The position numbers and the translations under genes are program-made. Of a DNA stretch of 64,000 nucleotides, positions 56,037 to 63,226 are shown piece after piece; position 1 is the first letter of the stretch, and the number at the start of each line of letters is the position of its first letter. The notes beneath the pieces are model-generated. The model did no database searches. It had not been told where the DNA came from and saw only the letters and a program-made list of their open reading frames with translations. The stretch is from Pseudomonas sp. SCA2728.1_7 (GTDB lineage: Bacteria; Pseudomonadota; Gammaproteobacteria; Pseudomonadales; Pseudomonadaceae). Location: assembly GCF_018138145.1 (NCBI RefSeq), contig NZ_CP073104.1:6601001-6665000 (forward strand), in the 5' to 3' direction.

Positions 56037-56111
56037 ATGCGCTCACTATTGCTGTTTTTCCTTGGCGTACCGATCCCGATCATCATCCTGATCGCCCTGT
56101 TCGTGCACTGA
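56037..56111 (+). CDS. 24-residue membrane peptide
   Basis: A tiny reading frame, MRSLLLFFLGVPIPIIILIA then LFVH, with a strong ribosome site (AAGGAGC) six bases upstream. It is almost entirely hydrophobic and short enough to be a single-span peptide. It lies 15 bases after the membrane protein gene, so it may be a partner subunit. It is followed by the terminator at 56137. The protein is below most gene-finder limits, which explains why such peptides are missed. Confidence 0.7.
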   Translation: MRSLLLFFLGVPIPIIILIALFVH

Positions 56112-56136
56112 TTGCTCCATTGAGGCCCATGCCTCG

Positions 56137-56169
56137 GCCGCTTCCACCTTCGGGTGGAAGCGGCTTTTT
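56137..56169 (+). terminator. Rho-independent terminator copy T1
   Basis: GCCGCTTCCACC, loop TTCG, GGTGGAAGCGGC, then TTTTT. Near-copies occur at 57691 and 59245, 1554 bases apart each. Confidence 0.9.
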
Positions 56170-56278
56170 GCTTTCTGGCTCACAGGGTCATAAGTACGGC
56201 TTGCAAGGATAGTCGAACTGGTATTTCTGACAGGTGGCGTCGCGAGAGGAAAGTGCTGGAATCGGAGCAGGAGTGAAC

Positions 56279-56338
56279 ATGACGTTTATTCCGGTTTTGC
56301 TTCGAGGGACTGGACATGAACACGCAGTTGAAACCTGA
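56279..56338 (+). other. Short reading frame overlapping the delta-60 gene start
   Basis: ATG 56279 begins a 19-codon frame (MTFIPVLLRGTGHEHAVET) that ends after the start of the main gene. It could couple translation. It is duplicated together with the gene (at 57833). No bias evidence is possible at this size. Confidence 0.3.
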
Positions 56339-57662
56339 AAACGCAGGAACGCTTGATCCGGCTTTCGCCGATGCCGGGAAATTGCACTTTCCGAAAGATG
56401 GATTGCCTGATATCCAATCAGCAGCTGTATTGGCATTGCCTGACAAAAAAATTCTAGTTGGATTTTACCCGTTTGCATTATTCGGGCCGGCCACGGTTGC
56501 CTGCTTTCACGAAGACGGAACACTGAACACTGGATTCGGCGGGGGAAAGGGTTTTGTAGACATCGTCTTGGAAAACGCAACCATGGCGCATGTTGTCGGG
56601 CTCTACCTATTGCAAGACGGCGCGTGGATGTTGCAGGGCACTTATCAGCAAGAAGGCTACGTAGAGGGCATCGCGCTCGTGCGCTGTCACCCTGATGGCC
56701 AGCAAGATCAGTCCTACGGTGAAAAAGGTGTTCGTTACCTTCCTTTTGATCAAATGGACAAACCTGAATCGGGTGCAACCGGCAACGCGAAGTCAGCCTC
56801 GCGACATTGGAAAAGAGCCTTTGCTACGGGGGCGGCTGCGGGCTCCGGCAAGTCCATGGTTCAGCAATCCGACGGCAAAATGGTCGTGGCCTTCTATCTC
56901 TATAACGATGAGTCCGAAAAGTGGCGTGGCATCGTGCTGCGACTGAACGCGGACGGCACTCGCGACAAGACGTTCAACGATCACGGATTCGCACTGATCG
57001 ACTTCGATAACAGTTCCAATCATGCCTTGGGTGTTGCCGTTCAGTCAGACGGGAAGATCCTTGTCTGTGGCCGATACCATGACGATACGCCGGGACTTCA
57101 GGGTGGCTATCTAGTGCGTTTGGATGCGTTCGGGCATATCGATAGCACCTTCAACGGCGGAGAGGTTTTCAAGCTGAAAACTCGCTGGGAGGAGTTCAAC
57201 GCTGTATCGGTCAGAGAAAGCGATGGCCTCATTGTTGTCGCTGGTGCCGCTGCCCCGATGGGCGTCGTTCAAGGAGCGCTGGTCGTGTTGAACGCCAATG
57301 GCAGGCCCAACCTGGTTTTTAACAAAGGGAAGCCTTTGTACTCGCCATTGCTGGAGGCGGGTGTTCACTGGAAAAACTGCGTGGTTCAGACCGATGGGTC
57401 GATTGTCGTCGCTGGGAACGGCAGCGGTGGAATGATCAACGGTGGCGATCGATGCGTGGTTGCTCGTTTTCTGGCTGGCGGTTCTCTGGACCAGGCATTC
57501 AATGAAACAGGGTTTGCCGTTTTCACTGATGAAGAGAAGACGTGTTATTACAAAAGCATGAGTGTGATGGAGGATGGACGAATCATTGCTTGTGGTTACC
57601 ACGAACTTGATCCTTGGGATGGACTTGTGGTCGGGGGCTGGGTGATCTGCTATCTGGTTTGA
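56316..57662 (+). CDS. Delta-60 repeat protein, copy 1
   Basis: A 448-residue protein with seven delta-60 (beta-propeller-like) repeats. Typical units are TLDPAFADAGKLHF, LNTGFGGGKGFVDIV, RDKTFNDHGFALIDF and LDQAFNETGFAVFT, each followed by VAVQSDGKILVCGRYHD-like strands. There is no signal peptide, and the first residues MNTQLKPENAGT are charged. Function is unknown. The region is more A/T-rich than its neighbours, a possible sign of transfer. GAGGGAC lies upstream of ATG 56316. An identical protein is encoded at 57870. Confidence 0.85.
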   Translation: MNTQLKPENAGTLDPAFADAGKLHFPKDGLPDIQSAAVLALPDKKILVGFYPFALFGPATVACFHEDGTLNTGFGGGKGFVDIVLENATMAHVVGLYLLQDGAWMLQGTYQQEGYVEGIALVRCHPDGQQDQSYGEKGVRYLPFDQMDKPESGATGNAKSASRHWKRAFATGAAAGSGKSMVQQSDGKMVVAFYLYNDESEKWRGIVLRLNADGTRDKTFNDHGFALIDFDNSSNHALGVAVQSDGKILVCGRYHDDTPGLQGGYLVRLDAFGHIDSTFNGGEVFKLKTRWEEFNAVSVRESDGLIVVAGAAAPMGVVQGALVVLNANGRPNLVFNKGKPLYSPLLEAGVHWKNCVVQTDGSIVVAGNGSGGMINGGDRCVVARFLAGGSLDQAFNETGFAVFTDEEKTCYYKSMSVMEDGRIIACGYHELDPWDGLVVGGWVICYLV

Positions 57663-57690
57663 CACAGTGGAACGCTGAATTTCTGCCTCG

Positions 57691-57723
57691 GCCGCTTCCA
57701 CCCTCGAGTGGAAGCGGCTTTTT
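57691..57723 (+). terminator. Rho-independent terminator copy T2
   Basis: GCCGCTTCCAC, loop CCTCGA, GTGGAAGCGGC, then TTTTT. Compared with T1 and T3, two changes (T to C at 57703, G to A at 57707) replace the stable TTCG tetraloop. Confidence 0.88.
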
Positions 57724-57869
57724 GCTTTCTGGCTCACAGGGTCATAAGTACGGCTTGCAAGGATAGTCGAACTGGTATTTCTGACAGGTGGCGTCGCGAG
57801 AGGAAAGTGCTGGAATCGGAGCAGGAGTGAACATGACGTTTATTCCGGTTTTGCTTCGAGGGACTGGAC

Positions 57870-59216
57870 ATGAACACGCAGTTGAAACCTGAAAACGCAG
57901 GAACGCTTGATCCGGCTTTCGCCGATGCCGGGAAATTGCACTTTCCGAAAGATGGATTGCCTGATATCCAATCAGCAGCTGTATTGGCATTGCCTGACAA
58001 AAAAATTCTAGTTGGATTTTACCCGTTTGCATTATTCGGGCCGGCCACGGTTGCCTGCTTTCACGAAGACGGAACACTGAACACTGGATTCGGCGGGGGA
58101 AAGGGTTTTGTAGACATCGTCTTGGAAAACGCAACCATGGCGCATGTTGTCGGGCTCTACCTATTGCAAGACGGCGCGTGGATGTTGCAGGGCACTTATC
58201 AGCAAGAAGGCTACGTAGAGGGCATCGCGCTCGTGCGCTGTCACCCTGATGGCCAGCAAGATCAGTCCTACGGTGAAAAAGGTGTTCGTTACCTTCCTTT
58301 TGATCAAATGGACAAACCTGAATCGGGTGCAACCGGCAACGCGAAGTCAGCCTCGCGACATTGGAAAAGAGCCTTTGCTACGGGGGCGGCTGCGGGCTCC
58401 GGCAAGTCCATGGTTCAGCAATCCGACGGCAAAATGGTCGTGGCCTTCTATCTCTATAACGATGAGTCCGAAAAGTGGCGTGGCATCGTGCTGCGACTGA
58501 ACGCGGACGGCACTCGCGACAAGACGTTCAACGATCACGGATTCGCACTGATCGACTTCGATAACAGTTCCAATCATGCCTTGGGTGTTGCCGTTCAGTC
58601 AGACGGGAAGATCCTTGTCTGTGGCCGATACCATGACGATACGCCGGGACTTCAGGGTGGCTATCTAGTGCGTTTGGATGCGTTCGGGCATATCGATAGC
58701 ACCTTCAACGGCGGAGAGGTTTTCAAGCTGAAAACTCGCTGGGAGGAGTTCAACGCTGTATCGGTCAGAGAAAGCGATGGCCTCATTGTTGTCGCTGGTG
58801 CCGCTGCCCCGATGGGCGTCGTTCAAGGAGCGCTGGTCGTGTTGAACGCCAATGGCAGGCCCAACCTGGTTTTTAACAAAGGGAAGCCTTTGTACTCGCC
58901 ATTGCTGGAGGCGGGTGTTCACTGGAAAAACTGCGTGGTTCAGACCGATGGGTCGATTGTCGTCGCTGGGAACGGCAGCGGTGGAATGATCAACGGTGGC
59001 GATCGATGCGTGGTTGCTCGTTTTCTGGCTGGCGGTTCTCTGGACCAGGCATTCAATGAAACAGGGTTTGCCGTTTTCACTGATGAAGAGAAGACGTGTT
59101 ATTACAAAAGCATGAGTGTGATGGAGGATGGACGAATCATTGCTTGTGGTTACCACGAACTTGATCCTTGGGATGGACTTGTGGTCGGGGGCTGGGTGAT
59201 CTGCTATCTGGTTTGA
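57870..59216 (+). CDS. Delta-60 repeat protein, copy 2
   Basis: A 448-residue protein identical in all residues to the one at 56316-57662, with the same ribosome site and 5-prime flank. Two intact copies in tandem, each with its own terminator, suggest a recent dosage-type duplication or an early stage of a gene family. The protein has seven delta-60 repeats and no export signal. If the assembly is correct, both copies should be expressed from the same promoter-containing repeat. Confidence 0.85.
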   Translation: MNTQLKPENAGTLDPAFADAGKLHFPKDGLPDIQSAAVLALPDKKILVGFYPFALFGPATVACFHEDGTLNTGFGGGKGFVDIVLENATMAHVVGLYLLQDGAWMLQGTYQQEGYVEGIALVRCHPDGQQDQSYGEKGVRYLPFDQMDKPESGATGNAKSASRHWKRAFATGAAAGSGKSMVQQSDGKMVVAFYLYNDESEKWRGIVLRLNADGTRDKTFNDHGFALIDFDNSSNHALGVAVQSDGKILVCGRYHDDTPGLQGGYLVRLDAFGHIDSTFNGGEVFKLKTRWEEFNAVSVRESDGLIVVAGAAAPMGVVQGALVVLNANGRPNLVFNKGKPLYSPLLEAGVHWKNCVVQTDGSIVVAGNGSGGMINGGDRCVVARFLAGGSLDQAFNETGFAVFTDEEKTCYYKSMSVMEDGRIIACGYHELDPWDGLVVGGWVICYLV

Positions 59217-59244
59217 CACAGTGGAACGCTGAATTTCTGCCTCG

Positions 59245-59277
59245 GCCGCTTCCACCTTCGGGTGGAAGCGGCTTTTT
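59245..59277 (+). terminator. Rho-independent terminator copy T3
   Basis: Identical to T1: GCCGCTTCCACC, TTCG, GGTGGAAGCGGC, TTTTT. After it the flank diverges from that of T1. Confidence 0.9.
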
Positions 59278-59346
59278 GCTTTCTGCGGGGCCAACAGCGA
59301 GAATCGCCGCCGGAAGTGGATTGGCCGCTTTTACCTCTCTTTAAGG

Positions 59347-59895
59347 ATGAACACGTTGGACAAGAAGGAAATCAAACGCCAGTTGGTTGAGATGCTCGAA
59401 GCCGGGCGCTCGAAAACCGAAACGTTCAAAGCGTTGTCGGGCGGTGCGGTCAAAGATCGCGTGTTGGCGGCCTGGATCGGCGGGCGTCCGGATCCGGCCC
59501 TCAGAGCAAAGCATTCACTCAAAGTCACCCTGCTGGTTGTGTTGACCTGCATTCAGGCATTGATCGGCTCAGTCGTCGGTTTCTTCCTGTTCTATGACGC
59601 AAGCGCCGGTCTGGCACTGACCATGTTGCTGATCGCTGGTGGCATTCCGTTGTTGTTTGCATGGGGCTTCTACAAGAACGTGGCGGCGGCTTACACCGTT
59701 TACGTCCTCCTCACCATCAGTCAGGTTTCACGCCTGTTCAAGGGTTATGAGGAAGATCCGCTGTCGACCGTGATTGCCGTCGGCATCACCCTGGCCATTG
59801 TGTTCTACGCCGCGTGGATCAAATCCCTGCTGTTCCCGGACCTGGGTTTCATCGGCGCGAAGAAGATCAAAGGGCAGTTCGTCTTCTCCAACTGA
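59347..59895 (+). CDS. Inner-membrane protein of unknown function
   Basis: A 182-residue protein. The first 55 residues are soluble and charged (KKEIKRQLVEMLEAGRSKTE). Four membrane helices follow (VTLLVVLTCIQALIGSVVGF, LTMLLIAGGIPLLFAWGFY, VYVLLTISQVSRLF, VIAVGITLAIVFYAAW). The first 50 residues, with a phrase like KTETFKALSGGAVKDRVLA, look like a helical DNA- or protein-contact module, but I cannot name it. ATG 59347 has AAGGATG upstream. It is immediately next to the duplicated region. Confidence 0.7.
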   Translation: MNTLDKKEIKRQLVEMLEAGRSKTETFKALSGGAVKDRVLAAWIGGRPDPALRAKHSLKVTLLVVLTCIQALIGSVVGFFLFYDASAGLALTMLLIAGGIPLLFAWGFYKNVAAAYTVYVLLTISQVSRLFKGYEEDPLSTVIAVGITLAIVFYAAWIKSLLFPDLGFIGAKKIKGQFVFSN

Positions 59896-59920
59896 TCGTT
59901 GGACAATCCAATCGTTTTCA

Positions 59921-59934
59921 CTGGCCTGGATCAA
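59921..59934 (+). promoter_or_regulatory. ANR/FNR-like box upstream of hcnA
   Basis: CTGGC-CTGG-ATCAA resembles the ANR half-site arrangement TTGGC-N4-ATCAA known for hcnA in pseudomonads, with one change at the first base. It lies 202 bases before the start codon. Low oxygen would then induce the operon. Confidence 0.6.
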
Positions 59935-60118
59935 TATTTACTGCGGCGAGATCGCCTAACGTAAATGATCCCGGCCTTTGCTGAGGTATGAACTACAGTG
60001 CTTCACGCGCACCTTGTTGCGCTGACGGAGTACGCGTCGACGCCCCAATCACAGCCACAATAAACGCGTCGACACGCTGTAGTGCAGCAAGGAGCTGACA
60101 CCACCTCAACCGAACTTT

Positions 60119-60126
60119 CACGGATG
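60119..60126 (+). promoter_or_regulatory. RsmA/RsmE-like site at the hcnA ribosome site
   Basis: CACGGATG contains the GGA core just before ATG 60136, with a second GGA at CAAGGAGC (60088-60095) and a third in GACGGAG. In P. protegens hcnA is under Gac/Rsm control through such sites; the match here is by sequence similarity only. Confidence 0.55.
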
Positions 60127-60135
60127 AACATCGCA

Positions 60136-60453
60136 ATGCACTGCCAAGAAAGAACCTTCGATATCCAGCCGTTGGCGCAGGCGGACATGACCGTCCACAT
60201 CAACGGTCAAGCGGTCAGCGCCGCCATCGGCGAAACCGTCCTTAGCGTTATTCAATCACTCGGCGTACGCCAGATTGCCCGCAACGATCACGACCAGATT
60301 ACCGGCGCCTATTGCGGCATGGGCGTGTGTCAGTGCTGCCTGGTGAAAATCAATGGCCGACACAAACGCCGTGCCTGCCAGACCGTGGTACGTGACGGCA
60401 TGCGCATCGAAACCCAGGTCAACCGCATCACCGCGCAGGAGGTGGTTGTATGA
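60136..60453 (+). CDS. hcnA: Hydrogen cyanide synthase subunit HcnA
   Basis: A 105-residue [2Fe-2S] ferredoxin-like subunit of glycine oxidase/hydrogen cyanide synthase, which oxidises glycine to HCN and carbon dioxide at the inner membrane. The cluster cysteines are Cys60, Cys65, Cys68 and Cys81 (AYCGMGVCQCCLVKING, RRACQT). I choose ATG 60136 (MHCQERTFDIQPL), because known HcnA proteins start with a similar MH-type sequence and the CGGATG site lies nine bases upstream; an ATG at 60124 is the alternative. It overlaps hcnB by ATGA. Confidence 0.94.
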   Translation: MHCQERTFDIQPLAQADMTVHINGQAVSAAIGETVLSVIQSLGVRQIARNDHDQITGAYCGMGVCQCCLVKINGRHKRRACQTVVRDGMRIETQVNRITAQEVVV

Positions 60454-61859
60454 GCCTGCAACCGGTGATCGTCGGCGGCGGCCCGGCGGGGATGGCAGCG
60501 GCCATCGAACTGGCGCGCCACGGCGTGCGCTGCACCTTGCTCGAAGAAGCTTCGCGCCTCGGCGGCGTGGTCTATCGCGGGCCGCTGCGAGATGGCGTGC
60601 AACTGGATTATCTCGGCCCGCGTTACTCCGAAGCACTGGGCAAATTGCACGGTGATTTTCAGGAGCAGGCCGGGTTGATCGACGTGCGCCTCAACCATCG
60701 CGTGGTCGGCGCCGAAGGCACCCGCGCCTTGGTGGTGCTGGATGGCGACGAGCAATTGCACGAGATCGAGTATCCGCAATTGCTCCTGGCTGCCGGTTGC
60801 CATGAACGCAGCGTGCCGTTTCCGGGCTGGACCTTGCCGGGGGTGATCATGCTCGGCGGTCTGCAACTGCAAATCAAAAGTGGTGTGGTCAAACCGCAGG
60901 GTCCGGTGATCATCGCCGGCACCGGGCCGTTGCTGCCGTTGGTGGCGACGCAACTGCATGCCGCAGGCGTCAGCGTCGCGGGCGTGTATGAGGCTTGCGC
61001 GTTCGGCAAGATTGCCCGCGAAAGTCTGGCGCTGCTGAACAAGCCGCAGCTGTTTCTCGACGGTTTGAGCATGCTCGCCTACCTGAAACTGCACGGCATC
61101 CCGATGAACTACGGTTGGGGCGTGGTCGAGGCGCACGGCGAGGGCGAACTGAAGAGCGTCAGCGTCGCGCCGTACTCGGCCACCTGGGAACCGGACATGA
61201 GCCGCGTCGAACGTTTCGAAGCCAAGACTCTGGCGGTCGGTTACGGTTTTATTCCGCGCACGCAACTGAGCCAGCAGATGGGCCTGGATCATGGCTTCAG
61301 TGACGACGGTTATCTGCGCGCCAACGCGAACGTCTGGCAGCAAAGCAACGAACCTCACGTGCATCTGGCCGGCGACATGGGCGGGATTCGCGGCGGTGAG
61401 GCGGCGATGCTCGCCGGCAAGATCGCCGCAACCTCGATTCTCCTGCAACGTGGTGTCCTCGAGGAGGAATTGGCGCGTGTGCGCCGCGACCGCTACTTGA
61501 GCAAACTCAAAGCCATCGTGCGTTTCCGCGCTGCCGTGGATCGCTACACCGAACGCGGCGTTGGCCAGACTGCATTGCCGGCCGCTGACACGGTGATCTG
61601 CCGTTGCGAGCACGCCACCCGAGCCGACATCGACCTGGCGCTGGAGCAGGGCGTGCAAGACATCGCCAGCCTGAAAATGCGCACCCGCGTGAGCATGGGC
61701 GATTGCCAGGGACGGATGTGCGTCGGCTACTGCAGCGACCGCCTGCGTCAAGCGACCGGACGCAAGGACGTCGGTTGGCTGCGCCCGCGTTTTCCGATTG
61801 ATCCGATTCCTTTTTCCGCGTTCCAGTCCGTCGGCACGGAGGCCGCTGCCCATGAGTAA
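60450..61859 (+). CDS. hcnB: Hydrogen cyanide synthase subunit HcnB
   Basis: A 469-residue FAD-dependent subunit, equal in length to HcnB of known producers. It has N-terminal PVIVGGGPAGMAAAIELARH, a second nucleotide-binding region VIIAGTGPLLPLVATQLHAA, and a C-terminal BFD-like [2Fe-2S] region with DTVICRCEHATRADID and GDCQGRMCVGYCSDRLR. The latter carries extra cysteines for electron transfer to HcnA. It overlaps both neighbours, so the three genes form a coupled operon. Confidence 0.95.
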   Translation: MSLQPVIVGGGPAGMAAAIELARHGVRCTLLEEASRLGGVVYRGPLRDGVQLDYLGPRYSEALGKLHGDFQEQAGLIDVRLNHRVVGAEGTRALVVLDGDEQLHEIEYPQLLLAAGCHERSVPFPGWTLPGVIMLGGLQLQIKSGVVKPQGPVIIAGTGPLLPLVATQLHAAGVSVAGVYEACAFGKIARESLALLNKPQLFLDGLSMLAYLKLHGIPMNYGWGVVEAHGEGELKSVSVAPYSATWEPDMSRVERFEAKTLAVGYGFIPRTQLSQQMGLDHGFSDDGYLRANANVWQQSNEPHVHLAGDMGGIRGGEAAMLAGKIAATSILLQRGVLEEELARVRRDRYLSKLKAIVRFRAAVDRYTERGVGQTALPAADTVICRCEHATRADIDLALEQGVQDIASLKMRTRVSMGDCQGRMCVGYCSDRLRQATGRKDVGWLRPRFPIDPIPFSAFQSVGTEAAAHE

Positions 61860-63111
61860 GTTCTATGACGTGGTCATTGCCGGTGGTGGTGTGATCGGGG
61901 CGTCCTGCGCCTATCAATTGTCCAAACGCAAAAACCTCAAGGTCGCGCTGATCGATGCCAAGCGCCCGGGCAACGCGACGCGTGCTTCGGCCGGTGGTTT
62001 GTGGGCGATCGGTGAGTCGGTCGGCCTCGGCTGCGGGGTGATTTTCTTCCGCATGATGTCGGCCAACCGCAAGCGCGAAACCCAGGGCGCGGCGGTGGCG
62101 GTGGACGCGAGCACGCCGCATATCCTGCCGGAGTCGTTTTTCGATTTTGCCCTGCAGTCCAACGCGCTGTACCCGGCGTTGCACCGAGAGCTGAAAGACA
62201 ATCACGGGATGGATTTCAAGTTCGAAAAGACCGGGCTGAAATTCGTTATCTATGACGATGAAGACCGGCTCTATGCCGAGCACATCGTCGGCTGCATTCC
62301 GCATCTGGCCGATCAGGTGCGCTGGCTCGATCAGGCGGCGCTGCGCGAGTCCGAGCCGAGCGTCAGCCATGAAGCACGCGGGGCGCTGGAGTTTCTTTGC
62401 GACCATCAGGTCAGCCCGTTCCGCCTCGCCGATGCCTACATGGAAGGCGCGCGGCAGAACGGCGTCGATATTTTCGTCAACACCAACGTCACCGGCGTGT
62501 TGCACCACGGCAGCCGTGTAACCGGTGTGCAGACGGCCGAGGAGGGCGTGTTCCACTGCAAGACGCTGATCAACGCCAGCGGTGCGTGGGCGGCGGACTT
62601 GAGTGAATGGGCGACGGGGATTCGCATCCCGGTGAAACCGGTGAAAGGCCAGATTCTGTTGACCGAGCGCATGCCGAAAATCCTCAACGGCTGCCTGACC
62701 ACCAGCGACTGCTACGTGGCGCAGAAAGACAACGGCGAGATCCTGATTGGCAGCACCACCGAAGACAAAGGCTTCGACGTCACCACCACCTACCCGGAAA
62801 TCGCCGGGCTGGTGCAGGGCGCGGTGCGGTGTCTGCCGGAGCTCAAGGATGTCAATCTGAAACGCACCTGGGCGGGTTTGCGTCCGGGCTCGCCGGATGA
62901 GTTGCCGATTCTCGGGCCGATGCGTGGGGTGGAAGGGTATTTGAATGCCTGCGGGCACTTCCGCACCGGCATTCTGACGTCGGCGATTACTGGCGTACTG
63001 CTGGACAAACTGGTCAACGACGAACCGCTGCCGCTGGATATCACGCCGTTTCTGGCGGACCGGTTTGAGGTGGCCCCGGTCAAACAAGCGCTGGAGCTGG
63101 AACTGGCCTGA
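61852..63111 (+). CDS. hcnC: Hydrogen cyanide synthase subunit HcnC
   Basis: A 419-residue FAD-dependent amine oxidase-like subunit of the DAO family. The N-terminal FAD motif is VVIAGGGVIGASCAYQLSKR, and ATRASAGGLWAIGESVGLGC is typical of HcnC. The end HFRTGILTSAITGVLLDKLV is the family C-terminal FAD motif. ATG 61852 overlaps the hcnB stop by eight bases (ATGAGTAA). The operon ends with a REP pair. Confidence 0.95.
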   Translation: MSKFYDVVIAGGGVIGASCAYQLSKRKNLKVALIDAKRPGNATRASAGGLWAIGESVGLGCGVIFFRMMSANRKRETQGAAVAVDASTPHILPESFFDFALQSNALYPALHRELKDNHGMDFKFEKTGLKFVIYDDEDRLYAEHIVGCIPHLADQVRWLDQAALRESEPSVSHEARGALEFLCDHQVSPFRLADAYMEGARQNGVDIFVNTNVTGVLHHGSRVTGVQTAEEGVFHCKTLINASGAWAADLSEWATGIRIPVKPVKGQILLTERMPKILNGCLTTSDCYVAQKDNGEILIGSTTEDKGFDVTTTYPEIAGLVQGAVRCLPELKDVNLKRTWAGLRPGSPDELPILGPMRGVEGYLNACGHFRTGILTSAITGVLLDKLVNDEPLPLDITPFLADRFEVAPVKQALELELA

Positions 63112-63122
63112 CACCGATCCCC

Positions 63123-63211
63123 TGTAGGAGTGAGCCTGCTCGCGATAGCAATCTGTCAGTAATGAATAAGTCGACTGACACACCGCCATCGCGAGCAGGC
63201 TCACTCCTACA
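63123..63211. repeat. Paired REP palindrome (type TGTAGGAGTGAGCC)
   Basis: Perfect inverted arms at the end of hcnC, before the convergent Kef-type gene. Confidence 0.92.
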
Positions 63212-63226
63212 GGTTTTGTGTGTGGC

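Larger units (their letters stand above)
56137..57690. repeat. Tandem duplication, left copy (1554 bp)
   Basis: This segment, from terminator T1 to the base before terminator T2, reappears at 57691-59244. The protein-coding gene inside is identical in both copies at the protein level, and I found only the two substitutions in the terminator loop when comparing the flanks and spot-checked DNA. The exact junction is uncertain within the repeated terminator. Confidence 0.92.
57691..59244. repeat. Tandem duplication, right copy (1554 bp)
   Basis: Second copy of the 56137-57690 unit, from terminator T2 to the base before T3. The flanking T1 and T3 are followed by different sequence (GCTCAC versus CGGGGC), which sets the limit of the repeat. 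Confidence 0.92.

Noticed and set aside
56137..59272. Composite transposon or insertion sequence around the delta-60 genes
   Set aside because: No transposase, no terminal inverted repeats and no target duplication; only the terminator repeats mark the ends.
60136..63111. Opine/octopine oxidase or D-amino acid dehydrogenase operon
   Set aside because: The three-subunit layout is similar, but the lengths (105, 469, 419) and motifs match HcnA, HcnB and HcnC much better.
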